Assembly: GCF_003725295.1 (NCBI RefSeq)
Contig: NZ_QICB01000001.1
Location: 1 to 64,000, forward strand
Source of the DNA: Slackia faecicanis
GTDB taxonomy: Bacteria; Actinomycetota; Coriobacteriia; Coriobacteriales; Eggerthellaceae
DNA: 64,000 nucleotides
Reading direction: 5' to 3'
Shown: positions 16,434-25,124 of the stretch, one piece after another
Numbering within the stretch: position 1 is the first letter of the stretch
How the letters are laid out: each line of letters begins with the position of its first letter
Translations under genes and position numbers: made by a program
The notes under the pieces: model-generated
The model's database searches: none
What the model was told of the DNA's origin: nothing
What the model saw: only the letters and a program-made list of their open reading frames with translations

Positions 16434-17348
16434 ATGCCTATCAGAATTCCCGACGCGCTGCCCGCCACCTCTATCCTGGAGGGCGAGAATATCTTCGTCA
16501 TGACCGAGCATCGCGCCATGCATCAGGACATCCGCCCGCTGCGTGTGCTGTTGCTCAATTTGATGCCGACCAAGATCGTCACCGAGACCCAGATCATGCG
16601 CAAGCTGTCCAACACGCCGCTGCAGATCGAGGTCGAGCTGCTTCGCATCGCCAGCCATCAGTCGAAAAACGTTTCGGCCGACCACCTGGAAACGTTCTAC
16701 CGCACCTTCGACGAGGTGCGCGACTACCGCTACGACGGCATGATCATCACGGGAGCCCCCGTCGAGACGCTCGATTTCGAATCGGTCGACTATTGGCCGG
16801 AACTGGTCGAAATCATGGACTGGAGCCTGACCAACGTGCACAGCGTCTTCCACGTATGCTGGGGCGCGCAGGCGGCGCTGTACCACCATTACGGCGTGCC
16901 GAAGCGCAATCTTGACGAGAAATGCTTCGGCGTTTTCGAGAATCGCCTGATCAAGCCGTCTTCGCCTCTGGTGCGCGGCTTCAACGACGTGTCGATGATG
17001 CCCCATTCGCGCCATTCCGAGACGTGTTACGAAGACATCGTGGCCAACCAGAAGCTCGAGGTGGTCGCGTATTCCGACGAATGCGGCGTGTCTATTGCGA
17101 AGAGTATCGACTCCAAGCATTTCTTCGTGTTCGGCCATCCCGAATACGACGGCGATACGCTCAAGCTCGAATACGATCGCGACGTGGCGCGCGGCCTCGA
17201 TATCAAGGTGCCCGTGCATTACTATCCCGATGACGACCCCTCGAAGGCGCCCATCGTTTCGTGGCGCGCCGAGGGCCAGCTGATCTACACGAATTGGCTG
17301 AACTACTACGTCTATCAGACCACCCCGTACGACCTGGGCGCTCTGTAG
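16434..17348 (+). CDS. metA: Homoserine O-acetyltransferase (MetA family, acetyl-CoA type)
   Basis: The enzyme acylates homoserine, the first committed step of methionine synthesis. The 304-residue product has the nucleophile Cys142 in [16 protein letters not shown] and the conserved FGHPEYD. Residue 111 is Glu, in GAPVETLDF. From published work on the family, Glu111 favours acetyl-CoA, whereas E. coli MetA with Gly111 uses succinyl-CoA. This agrees with the neighbouring MetY. The ATG follows GAAGGAG. A terminator-like hairpin follows the gene. Confidence 0.95.
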   Translation: MPIRIPDALPATSILEGENIFVMTEHRAMHQDIRPLRVLLLNLMPTKIVTETQIMRKLSNTPLQIEVELLRIASHQSKNVSADHLETFYRTFDEVRDYRYDGMIITGAPVETLDFESVDYWPELVEIMDWSLTNVHSVFHVCWGAQAALYHHYGVPKRNLDEKCFGVFENRLIKPSSPLVRGFNDVSMMPHSRHSETCYEDIVANQKLEVVAYSDECGVSIAKSIDSKHFFVFGHPEYDGDTLKLEYDRDVARGLDIKVPVHYYPDDDPSKAPIVSWRAEGQLIYTNWLNYYVYQTTPYDLGAL

Positions 17349-17363
17349 GATTCCATCGACCGG

Positions 17364-17395
17364 GCGGCACCTGCGCGAAGGTGCCGCTTTCCTTT
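17364..17395 (+). terminator. Terminator of metA
   Basis: GCGGCACCT (17364-17372) pairs with AGGTGCCGC (17379-17387), followed by TTTCCTTT. Confidence 0.8.
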
Positions 17396-17435
17396 GAGGG
17401 GCGGGCTGCATGCGGCCGCGAACAGGAGGGATAGC

Positions 17436-17873
17436 ATGATTTCCGAAAGCAGGATCAAAGTCAGGTATGCGGAAACCGACCGCATGGGCATCGTCTATCA
17501 CGCCAATTATCTGGTGTGGTTCGAGATCGCCCGCGCGGAGTTCCTCGAAAAGCTCGGCTTTCCCTACGTGGACATGGAGAAGGCGGGATATATGTCTCCC
17601 GTCGTCGACGTGCAGCTGCGATACGGCACGCCGCTGACGTACGGCGACACGGCTGTCGTGCGCACGAGCGTGTCGAAGCTTACGCAGTCGAAGACCGAAT
17701 ACGTCTACGAGGTATATAAAGAAGGCCAGGAAATCGGCGTCGACAAGCCCTGCTGCACGGGCCGCACCACGCACTGCCTGGTGGATTCCTCGACGTTTCG
17801 GCCGGTGAGCCAGAAGCGCGCGATGCCCGAGCTGTATGCGGCCTATACGGCGGCGCTCGAGGCGGGCGAATAG
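17436..17873 (+). CDS. YbgC-type acyl-CoA thioesterase (hotdog fold)
   Basis: The 145-residue protein begins with the 4-hydroxybenzoyl-CoA-thioesterase motif YAETDRMGIVYHANYLVWFE, containing the catalytic Asp. It resembles YbgC/FcbC-like cytoplasmic acyl-CoA thioesterases. The start follows ACAGGAGGGATAG. It is flanked by terminators on both sides, so it is a single-gene unit. The acyl substrate cannot be told from sequence. Confidence 0.87.
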   Translation: MISESRIKVRYAETDRMGIVYHANYLVWFEIARAEFLEKLGFPYVDMEKAGYMSPVVDVQLRYGTPLTYGDTAVVRTSVSKLTQSKTEYVYEVYKEGQEIGVDKPCCTGRTTHCLVDSSTFRPVSQKRAMPELYAAYTAALEAGE

Positions 17874-17929
17874 CGAGAAGCGGCCTTCCGTATGCCGGGC
17901 GGCCGAACGAAATCGCGCACGGCTTGTGC

Positions 17930-17966
17930 GAAACGGCTCCGGCACTGCGCCTGAGCCGTTTCTTTT
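17930..17966 (+). terminator. Terminator of the thioesterase gene
   Basis: A 10-bp perfect stem, GAAACGGCTC with GAGCCGTTTC, is followed by TTTT. The remaining spacer to 18154 shows only a weak long-loop hairpin (17999-18037) and no gene. Confidence 0.85.
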
Positions 17967-18154
17967 CGGGCCCGGCCGATGCGGGCGGGCCCAGGGCCGC
18001 TTCCCGTTCCTTGGATAAGAGAAAAGGGGCGGGAAGCTTTCTTTATGGACGCCTTCGAAAAACGTCTGCGACAGACGCGAGCGGGCCGCCCGCTGCGGAA
18101 GGGCCGGCTCTTGCGTCTGACTGCCCGCCGCCGGCATGACGCCGCTTTTCGCGG

Positions 18155-19537
18155 CTAGCGCAGCAGCGCGCGGATGGCAGCTTCTTTCGCCTTGGAGTAG
18201 GGGCGGTAGCGCAGGGGCGCGTCGAACCAGGAGCCCTTCTTCAGGATGCTTTTCTCGTGGCTGAACGTATCGAAGCTCTTCTTGCCGTGATAGCTTCCCA
18301 TGCCGCTGGCACCCACGCCGCCGAATCCCATGTTCGAGGTGGCCAGATGCATCACGGTGTCGTTGATGCATCCGCCGCCGAAGGGCACGTGGCGCACGAA
18401 GCGGTCCTGGAGGGCGGCATCGCGCGTGAACAGGTACAAGGCGAGCGGCTCGGGCATCGACTTGACCAGCGCCTCGGCTTCTTCGATATGCTCGAGCGCG
18501 ATGACGGGCATGACGGGCCCGAAGATCTCTTCCTGCATGACGGCGTCGTCGAGCGTCACGTTCGTCATGACGGTGGGCTCGATGCGCAGCGAATCGGCAT
18601 CGAAGCCGCCGCCGAACGCGGTTTTCGCGGGTTCGATCAAGCCGAGCAGCCTGCCGAAATGCTTGCGGTTCACGATGCGTCCGTACGAGGGGTCGTCGAG
18701 CGGGAATTCGCCGAACATGGCCGTGATGTTTCGCTTCACGGCGTCGACGAAGCGGTCGTGCACCTGTTCGTCGACGAGCACGTAGTCGGGCGCGACGCAG
18801 GTCTGGCCGCAATTGAGGTACTTGCCGAACACGATGCGTCTGGCCGCGAGCTCGATATCGGCGTCGGCGGCCACGATGCAGGGGCTCTTGCCGCCGAGCT
18901 CGAGCGAGACGGGCGTCAGATGCGCCGCCGCTTTCTGCATGACGAGCTTTCCGACCGTCGTGCTGCCGGTGAAGAAGATGTAGTCGAAACGCTGCTCGAG
19001 CAGGGCGGCGTTTTCGGCGCGCCCGCCCTGGACGACGAACGCGTGGCCGGGGTCGAAGGCCTCGGCCACGATGTCGGCCACGACTTGGCTGGTGGCGGGG
19101 GCGTAGGCGCTCGGCTTCACCAGGCAGCAGTTGCCCGCCGCGATCGCGCCGATCAGCGGCTCCATCGCGAGCATGAAGGGGTAGTTCCACGGCGACATGA
19201 CCAGCACGACGCCGTAGGGCTCGGCCACGGTGAAGCTTGTCGCGGGGAAGTTCGCCAGGTCGGTGCGCACGCGTTTCGGCTCGGCCCAGCCGCGCAGGTG
19301 TCCCAGCTGGTGGCGCAGCTCGGCCAGCGTGAGTCCGATTTCGCACATATAGCTTTCCTGCGACGGCTTTCCGAGGTCGGCCGCGAGCGCCTCGGCGATG
19401 CGCGGCTCGGCGTTTTTGACGGCCTTGCGAAGCCTGACGAGCGCGTCGACCCGTTCGTCGATGTCGATCGTGGCGCCCGTCGCGAAATGGGCGCGCAGCC
19501 TTTCGACGGCGCTTTCGATGGTTTTCTCTGTATTCAT
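18155..19537 (-). CDS. NAD(P)-dependent aldehyde dehydrogenase (ALDH3-like)
   Basis: The 460-residue enzyme oxidises an aldehyde to its acid. Visible are VLVMSPWNYPFMLAMEPLIG, the cofactor segment FFTGSTTVGK, the general-base region SLELGGKSPCIV and the catalytic Cys region KYLNCGQTCVAPDYV. It lacks the C-terminal membrane tail of fatty-aldehyde enzymes but is of class-3 length. I chose the ATG (MNTEKT) preceded by AAGGAGG; in-frame upstream codons have no ribosome site. Substrate unknown. The GT51 gene lies upstream on the same strand with 147 bases between. Confidence 0.92.
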   Translation of the reverse strand: MNTEKTIESAVERLRAHFATGATIDIDERVDALVRLRKAVKNAEPRIAEALAADLGKPSQESYMCEIGLTLAELRHQLGHLRGWAEPKRVRTDLANFPATSFTVAEPYGVVLVMSPWNYPFMLAMEPLIGAIAAGNCCLVKPSAYAPATSQVVADIVAEAFDPGHAFVVQGGRAENAALLEQRFDYIFFTGSTTVGKLVMQKAAAHLTPVSLELGGKSPCIVAADADIELAARRIVFGKYLNCGQTCVAPDYVLVDEQVHDRFVDAVKRNITAMFGEFPLDDPSYGRIVNRKHFGRLLGLIEPAKTAFGGGFDADSLRIEPTVMTNVTLDDAVMQEEIFGPVMPVIALEHIEEAEALVKSMPEPLALYLFTRDAALQDRFVRHVPFGGGCINDTVMHLATSNMGFGGVGASGMGSYHGKKSFDTFSHEKSILKKGSWFDAPLRYRPYSKAKEAAIRALLR

Positions 19538-19684
19538 GCGGGCCTCCTTCGTCGGCGCCGCGGGGCGCCGTGTTTCGGTCAATGGTACGCTCGGGCCGCG
19601 ACGTTCGGTGAAACCCGGCACCGAATCGTTTGAATCGTCGCGGACGTGTTTTTCAAAAGGCCTGTTCCCGGCATTTTCTCGCGG

Positions 19685-20458
19685 CTATCGAGGAAGCGCT
19701 GCGGGGGTTTGCGCGACGATCGCGTCGGCCTGTTCTTGCTTGAGAGCTCCGTATTTCACCATGCGCGCCAGCACGTGGCGCTGACGCTGGCAGGCCAGGT
19801 CGAAGTTCAGGGTGGGCGCATAGGCGCTCGGGGCGTTGGGCACGCCGGCCAAAAGCACGCTTTCCCAGTCGGCCATCTCGGCGGGCGCCTTGCCCAGATA
19901 TCCCGCGCAGGCGCTTCCTATGCCGTAATAGCCGTCGCCGAAATAGATCGAGTTGACGTAGAGCTCCAAGATGTCCTCCTTGGTCAGCTGGCGTTCGATG
20001 TCGAAGGCCATGAGCACTTCGGCCACTTTGCGTTCGATGACCTGCTCCTGGGTGAAGAACTCGTTTTTGGCGAGCTGCTGGGTGATGGTCGAGCCGCCCT
20101 CGACGATCGCCCCCGCGCGTATGTCGTTGCAGAGCGCGCGGGCGGTGGCGAAGACGTCGAATCCGGGATGCTGGTAGAAACGGTGGTCCTCGACCGATAC
20201 GACGGCATCGAGGTAGACTTGCGGAAGCCGTTCGAGGTCGATGTAGGCGCTGTTTGCGCGAATGCTCTCGGCCATCTGCGCGACGCTCTCTCGTTCGGAG
20301 GCCTGCTTATAGAGCGTATAGCCCCGTATGCCGAAATACGCGCAGGTCCCCATGAGGAATGCAAGCAGTAGGATGAGGAACCATTTCACGAGCTTGCGCA
20401 ACGCTCGGCCGAATCCGTTTTTCTTGGAGATGTCGTTGGTGTACGCGGGTCGTCGCAT
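19685..20458 (-). CDS. Monofunctional peptidoglycan glycosyltransferase (GT51)
   Basis: The 257-residue membrane protein has one N-terminal membrane anchor (LVKWFLILLLAFLMGTCAYF, near residues 23-42). A single GT51 domain follows: the catalytic motif EDHRFYQHPGFD, GSTITQQLAKNEFF, and RKVAEVLMAFDIERQ. No transpeptidase domain follows, so it resembles MtgA-type lipid II polymerases. The start follows GGAAGGAGGG. A longer in-frame start exists but lacks a ribosome site. Confidence 0.93.
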   Translation of the reverse strand: MRRPAYTNDISKKNGFGRALRKLVKWFLILLLAFLMGTCAYFGIRGYTLYKQASERESVAQMAESIRANSAYIDLERLPQVYLDAVVSVEDHRFYQHPGFDVFATARALCNDIRAGAIVEGGSTITQQLAKNEFFTQEQVIERKVAEVLMAFDIERQLTKEDILELYVNSIYFGDGYYGIGSACAGYLGKAPAEMADWESVLLAGVPNAPSAYAPTLNFDLACQRQRHVLARMVKYGALKQEQADAIVAQTPAALPR

Positions 20459-20570
20459 GGGCCCTCCTTCCCGCGCCGGCTTGTTGGCCTCAGTATGCAC
20501 GATGCGCCTTGCGCCGGAATGACGCAACGATGCCGATTCGGTGACGAAATGATCGGTATGCTGCAGAAAA

Positions 20571-20600
20571 GAAAACGCAGCTCATGAAAGCTGCGTTTTC
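20571..20600. terminator. Bidirectional terminator-like hairpin in the gap before the molybdoenzyme operon
   Basis: GAAAACGCAGCT (20571-20582) pairs with AGCTGCGTTTTC (20589-20600). T-tracts occur on both sides, with the minus-strand side (TTTTCTTTTC) stronger. No gene between it and the operon explains it, so it may insulate the divergent GT51 gene. Confidence 0.6.
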
Positions 20601-20696
20601 CGGGAGGGGCTGCTTTGTTCTGCTGGGCCGCGTGACGCACGGCGTTTCTGTCGAGCATGAAGCGCCGTATGCGCGGGATTGCATAGGCTGTATCGA

Positions 20697-20897
20697 TATA
20701 TCCATTCAATTAACTGTCATACTATCATAGTACAGATTGGAGAAATAGAGCTATTGCCATTAGCCTTAATTTACGCAAATGAAATTGCTTTATGGAGAAA
20801 ACATGGATAGAATATCCATTATCAAACTGTCCTATCTAACTAAGGCAGATAGGACAGTTTTATCGATGGTTCGAATGAATTTGCTTTGATTCGAACC
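20697..20897 (+). promoter_or_regulatory. AT-rich control region with four dyads upstream of the molybdoenzyme operon
   Basis: Four inverted repeats lie in about 200 bp. TACTATCATAGTA is at 20720-20732. ATGGATA-GAA-TATCCAT is at 20803-20819. A 14-bp stem AAACTGTCCTATCT (20824-20837) pairs with 20847-20860, ending in TTTTAT. GGTTCGAAT (20868-20876) pairs with ATTCGAACC (20889-20897). The third is terminator-like and could act as an attenuator. The others look like operators. The region is far AT-richer than its surroundings. Confidence 0.6.
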
Positions 20898-20922
20898 GCT
20901 TGGATAGGGGGAAGGGGAAACT

Positions 20923-23568
20923 ATGGACGCCATGTTGACTCGGCGAAATTTCGTGAAGTGGGGAGCGGCGACGGCGGGAACCGCATCGCTTGTCGGGTTG
21001 AATGCCTGCGCTCCAAAGAATGAAGCCCAGGAAGAGACGGGTGCGGGTGCTGCTGAGTCGGGCGCATGGCTCAATGCTCCCTGCTACAACAACTGCAGCT
21101 GCGGTTCGTCTCGTTGTCTTAATAAAGTCTATGTTGAAGACGGAGTTCCCCTGAAAACGAGGAGCGATGAGTCCGAGATCGATTCGTATGCGATGCCTCA
21201 GCGTCGTTCGTGCCTTCGTGGTCGCGCCAAGATGAGCGAGGTGCTTTCTCCTGCGCGTATTAAATATCCCATGAAGCGCAAGAACTTCAGCCTTGACGAT
21301 CCTCATGGAGACTTGCGAGGCAAGGACGAATGGGAACGTATGGAATGGGACGAAGCGCTTGATCTGGTTGCCGATGGCATCAAGCGCATGCTCGATCAAT
21401 ACGGCCCGAAGGGCATTCTTTGCGGGGCCTCGTCCAATATCGGAGACGGTTATTACGACCAGAATGTCTGCCTCTTGAACGCTCTTGGCGGTTCGGTTCA
21501 TGCTGAGGCGGGAACTGTCTCGTTCGGTTCTTGGTCCGTGGCGGACACCCACATGCTCGGCGGTTTCGCCATGACGAATACCCCGCACCATATTCAGATG
21601 CTTTCGAGTGATTTGCATGTCATGTTTGGCTGCAATTGGGCGGCCAACAAGGCTGGCAATCATACGTGGTATTTGCAGCAGTGTCGCGAACGCGGTGCGA
21701 AGGTCATTGTCATAGACCCATGGTTGAATCAGACTGCCCAGGTGGTTGCCGATGAATGGATTCCCATTATTCCCGGCACCGACACGGCTCTCGTTATTGC
21801 CATTTGCCATGAATGGATTGCTGCTGGAACCTATGACCAGGAATTCCTTGATACGTATTGCGTGGGTTTTGACGGGGACCACATGCCCGAAGGGGCTCCC
21901 GCCAACGCATCCTGGAAAGACTATGTCATGGGCACGGGATACGATATGGTTCCGAAAACGCCCGAATGGGCCGAGAAGATTTGCGGCGTTCCCGCTGCGA
22001 AGATTCGTGAGCTTGCGACCGAAATCGCCTCGGTTGACAAGGTCGATTTCTTCTCCTCCCAGTCTACTTCGAAGATTCCTGCGGGCGAACAATTCGTTCA
22101 AAGTTTCTATACCATGGCGCTTATGCATGGAGGAATTGGTATGCCCGGGCATTATTTCGGCTGGTCTGGCATGAAGGACTTCATGAGCAGCAGTGTCAAT
22201 CCCGGTTCGTATTGCCCTGTTGATGCGGATCCCGTCAATCCTCTTCAGCCTGCAGGGGCTCCTGTATACATGTATTACCCCATTCCTGTGTTTGCGACCA
22301 TGGAAGATCCTGAAGGTTGGCTGAATCTTGAGCCTTCCGAGACGTGGCGCTCCATCAAGGCAGGCGAATACGGTCGTGACTGCTGGCCCACGGGGAAGCG
22401 CAAGATCGACATTCATGCCGCTTACTTTGGCGGACATATGAGCACGCTGAACCAGATTCCGGATACCATGACGGGCATCGAGGTGGTGCGCGGCATGGAC
22501 TTCGTGTGGGGATGCAACCCGTTCTTCGATTCCACGCGACAGTATTGCGACGTATTGCTGCCCTGCTGCACATTCTGGGAGAAACCGAACAAGGCGTTTG
22601 CCGGCGATGCCTCCTCGGCTTTGTGGTTCGATCAAATCATGAATCCTCTTTACGAATCCAAGCCTGAAAGCTGGATTGCGGAAGAACTGGCGAAGCGCCT
22701 CGGGGTCGATCCCAAGGTGGTTAATTCGCTTACTGATTCCGAGAGGACATACGCAACCGTGCGCGATGCGGTGTATATGGACGGTACCACCTTCCAGCCT
22801 TCGCCGCTGCTTACGATTACGCAGGAAGAAATCGATACATATTTCCCCGGTGTGGAGGGCTCTCCTCAGGAAGGGAAATTCACATTCCAGGAATTCCGTG
22901 AGCAAGGCATCCTGAAGGCCGAGCTTTCGGAAGAGATGGTTATTCCCGAGCCTTATGCGGCTTTCATCGCCGACCCTGCAGGCGCGCCTTTGGCCACGGC
23001 TTCGGGCAAGTTTGAGATTTATTGCGAAACGCTTGCGGCGATGATCAATTCCGTCGGTTACTCCACCATTGCTCCTATTGGCATCTATCAGGTGGGAGAC
23101 CCCGAGCAGGGCGTTGAGGCACGTACTGATGAATATCCGCTCTTGCTTTGGACGCCGCATTCTTTGAGGCGCGCGCATTCGGTCAATGACAACGTTGTCA
23201 GCTTGCGCGAAGCTTTCCCGCAGGAATGCTTCATGAGCACGGTTGACGCCGAGGCGCGCGGCATCAAGAACGGAGACATCGTTTTGATGACAAGCCCCCA
23301 TGGAAAAGTTTTGCGCCCTGCCAAGGTTGTTCCGAATATCGTTCCTGGTGCTGTTGCCATGCAGGATGGTGCCTGGTTCCAGATTGACGAAGAGACGGGA
23401 ATCGATTTGGGCGGATGCCCGAACGTCCTTCAGGCCCCGAAGTCATCCGGCGGTGGTTGCCAGGCGTGGACGGGAACGATTTTGCAGGTCGAAAAGTACG
23501 ACGGCCCCTTGGAGCTTTTGCCCGACAAGAACCGTCCCGTTGTTACGCCCGTTGGCATCGAGGGATAG
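20923..23568 (+). CDS. Tat-exported molybdopterin oxidoreductase, DMSO-reductase family catalytic subunit
   Basis: The 881-residue protein starts with a twin-arginine signal (TRRNFVKWGAATAGTASLV) followed by LNAC, a possible lipobox with Cys29. Cluster-binding cysteines are C54, C58, C60, C65 and C97, with three extra residues between the second and third canonical positions. The segment CLRGRAK follows the last Cys. Ser200 in AGTVSFGSWS aligns with the Mo-ligand serine of DMSO reductases by my reading. With the ferredoxin, TorD and NrfD genes it forms a quinol-linked reductase. Substrate unknown. Codon use is lower in GC than in neighbours. Confidence 0.9.
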   Translation: MDAMLTRRNFVKWGAATAGTASLVGLNACAPKNEAQEETGAGAAESGAWLNAPCYNNCSCGSSRCLNKVYVEDGVPLKTRSDESEIDSYAMPQRRSCLRGRAKMSEVLSPARIKYPMKRKNFSLDDPHGDLRGKDEWERMEWDEALDLVADGIKRMLDQYGPKGILCGASSNIGDGYYDQNVCLLNALGGSVHAEAGTVSFGSWSVADTHMLGGFAMTNTPHHIQMLSSDLHVMFGCNWAANKAGNHTWYLQQCRERGAKVIVIDPWLNQTAQVVADEWIPIIPGTDTALVIAICHEWIAAGTYDQEFLDTYCVGFDGDHMPEGAPANASWKDYVMGTGYDMVPKTPEWAEKICGVPAAKIRELATEIASVDKVDFFSSQSTSKIPAGEQFVQSFYTMALMHGGIGMPGHYFGWSGMKDFMSSSVNPGSYCPVDADPVNPLQPAGAPVYMYYPIPVFATMEDPEGWLNLEPSETWRSIKAGEYGRDCWPTGKRKIDIHAAYFGGHMSTLNQIPDTMTGIEVVRGMDFVWGCNPFFDSTRQYCDVLLPCCTFWEKPNKAFAGDASSALWFDQIMNPLYESKPESWIAEELAKRLGVDPKVVNSLTDSERTYATVRDAVYMDGTTFQPSPLLTITQEEIDTYFPGVEGSPQEGKFTFQEFREQGILKAELSEEMVIPEPYAAFIADPAGAPLATASGKFEIYCETLAAMINSVGYSTIAPIGIYQVGDPEQGVEARTDEYPLLLWTPHSLRRAHSVNDNVVSLREAFPQECFMSTVDAEARGIKNGDIVLMTSPHGKVLRPAKVVPNIVPGAVAMQDGAWFQIDEETGIDLGGCPNVLQAPKSSGGGCQAWTGTILQVEKYDGPLELLPDKNRPVVTPVGIEG

Positions 23569-23580
23569 AGGAGGCCTCCT

Positions 23581-24207
23581 ATGACTCAGTATGCATTTTA
23601 TTTCGATTCTTCCAAATGCACGGGATGCAAGACGTGTCAGGTGGTTTGCAAAGAGAACCATAAGCTCCCGACGGATAATCTTTGGCGTCGTGTGCTGGAG
23701 TACCAGGGCGGCTCCTGGTCCGTCGATGCATCGGGCTGCTATGTCCCCGAAGGTGCTTTCGGCTACAAGATTTCCTTGTCGTGCAATCATTGCGACATGC
23801 CTGCCTGCATGGCAAATTGTGCGACGGGCGCTATTTCGAAGGACGAAGACACCGGAATCGTCTCGATAGACCGGGAAGCTTGCATTGGATGCAAGGCGTG
23901 CATCACGGCATGCCCCTATGAGGCTCCTACGTTTATCGAGGAAACGGGTGTCGTATCGAAATGCGATATGTGTCTTGACGAAGTGTCGTCGGGGCATGTT
24001 CCGTTCTGTGTTGCTTCTTGCCCGATGCGTGCGCTTGACTGGGGCGACAAAGACGAGCTCATTGCCAAATACGGCGAAGGGGATGTCGAAATCGAGCCGT
24101 TGCCGGAAAACACCACTGGCGCCAACCTCATCATCAAGCCTCATCCCGCCGCTCAGAAAACGGGCGCGGGAACGGGTTCTACAGTCAATCTTGCGGAAGA
24201 GCTCTAG
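23581..24207 (+). CDS. Four-cluster ferredoxin electron-transfer subunit (DmsB/PsrB type)
   Basis: The 208-residue protein has the pattern of four [4Fe-4S] clusters: CTGCKTCQVVC, CNHCDMPACMANC, CIGCKACITACP, then CDMC with CVASCP. This is the DmsB/NrfC family that carries electrons from the membrane subunit to the molybdenum subunit. It has no signal peptide, so it would be exported as a complex with the Tat-tagged partner. The ATG follows GAGGAGG, 12 bases after the catalytic-subunit gene. Confidence 0.94.
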   Translation: MTQYAFYFDSSKCTGCKTCQVVCKENHKLPTDNLWRRVLEYQGGSWSVDASGCYVPEGAFGYKISLSCNHCDMPACMANCATGAISKDEDTGIVSIDREACIGCKACITACPYEAPTFIEETGVVSKCDMCLDEVSSGHVPFCVASCPMRALDWGDKDELIAKYGEGDVEIEPLPENTTGANLIIKPHPAAQKTGAGTGSTVNLAEEL

Positions 24208-24256
24208 CTTTCCGACGCACATCGCGCGCGTCGGTTCGGCGCGATAGAATGAAAGA

Positions 24257-24334
24257 CGCAGGGCGGATGATTCCGCCCTGCGGCGTATTACGTGGTGCTC
24301 TCTCGAAACCGCCTTGTTTCGAGATGCTGAGCAC
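24257..24334 (+). other. Two strong intercistronic hairpins before the chaperone gene
   Basis: An 11-bp stem (CGCAGGGCGGA at 24257-24267 with 24272-24282) is followed by a compound hairpin. That one pairs TCTCGAAAC (24301-24309) with GTTTCGAGA (24316-24324), closed further out by GTGCTC (24295-24300) and GAGCAC (24329-24334). Neither has a U-tract. They lie just before the torD-like ribosome site and may lower chaperone expression or protect the upstream mRNA. Confidence 0.6.
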
Positions 24335-24348
24335 GGAGAGGGGGACGA

Positions 24349-25053
24349 ATGGCGTGCTTTTCCACAGAAGAGCTTGCCTCGGTAGGCGTTGCTTTCGATT
24401 TCGCCGCACGTTTGGTTCAGGTGGAGCCTGGGCGGGCCTGGATTGAATCGTGCATCGACGACGACCTGTTCGCCGCTGCGCCTTTTGGGCAAGACGACGA
24501 GGCGGTTGCGAACGGGCTGGCGCTGATGCGCCAGTGGTGTGCGGGAGCAGCGGGCGATGTTGACGAGGCGGTCGGATCGCTGCAGCGCGAGTGGCTTCGT
24601 CTGTTCGTCGGCCTGGGCGCTCCCGAGGCGTCCATCAACGAGTCGTATTACACGGAGCCGAACTCGATCATGTTCGGACAAAGCACGCTTTCCGCGCGTG
24701 CCGCCTATCGGGCATGGGGCCTGGAAAGCGACCGCAAAGCGAGCGAGCCCGACGATGCCCTGGGCATCATGCTGGCGTTTTGCGCCCATCTTGTGCGCGA
24801 ATCGCTGCGCTTGGGGGAATCGGGAGACGAAGAGGCTTCGCGCAAGCCCCTCAAAGCTTTCGAGGATTTCCTTGTGCAGCATATGCTTCCTTGGCTTTCT
24901 GCCTGGCGTTACTTGGTGAAGCAGCACGCGAAAACCGATTACTATCGCGGGGTCGGGGAGCTGGTGTTCGGGCTTGAGCGGTCGTGCGCCGCGCGCTTCG
25001 GCATCGCGTTCGACGAAGGAAATGGTTCGTTTTCGTATAATCATCGCCTGTAG
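24349..25053 (+). CDS. TorD/DmsD-family molybdoenzyme chaperone
   Basis: The 234-residue helical protein resembles TorD/DmsD chaperones. Evidence is LQREWLRLFVGLGAPEASIN, the following YTEPNSIMFG, the acidic EPDDALGIMLAFCAHLV and the C-terminal LPWLSAWRYLV. Such proteins bind the twin-arginine leader of the catalytic subunit and hold it until cofactor insertion. The position inside the operon supports this. A GGAGAGGGGG ribosome site lies right after the compound hairpin. Confidence 0.88.
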   Translation: MACFSTEELASVGVAFDFAARLVQVEPGRAWIESCIDDDLFAAAPFGQDDEAVANGLALMRQWCAGAAGDVDEAVGSLQREWLRLFVGLGAPEASINESYYTEPNSIMFGQSTLSARAAYRAWGLESDRKASEPDDALGIMLAFCAHLVRESLRLGESGDEEASRKPLKAFEDFLVQHMLPWLSAWRYLVKQHAKTDYYRGVGELVFGLERSCAARFGIAFDEGNGSFSYNHRL

Positions 25054-25124
25054 CATGTGGCCAAGCACAGCGTCGTCGTGCCGAATCGGGCTGTGCGCGC
25101 CTTGGGTCAAGATGGGAGGGCGAT

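Noticed and set aside
16359-19346. 995-codon minus-strand frame across metA, the thioesterase and the aldehyde dehydrogenase
   Set aside because: It overlaps three clear genes and intrinsic terminators. Its Arg/Pro-rich translation is typical of shadow frames.
20860-23301. 813-codon frame opposite the molybdenum subunit
   Set aside because: The plus-strand gene has a Tat signal and cofactor motifs. The reverse frame has none.
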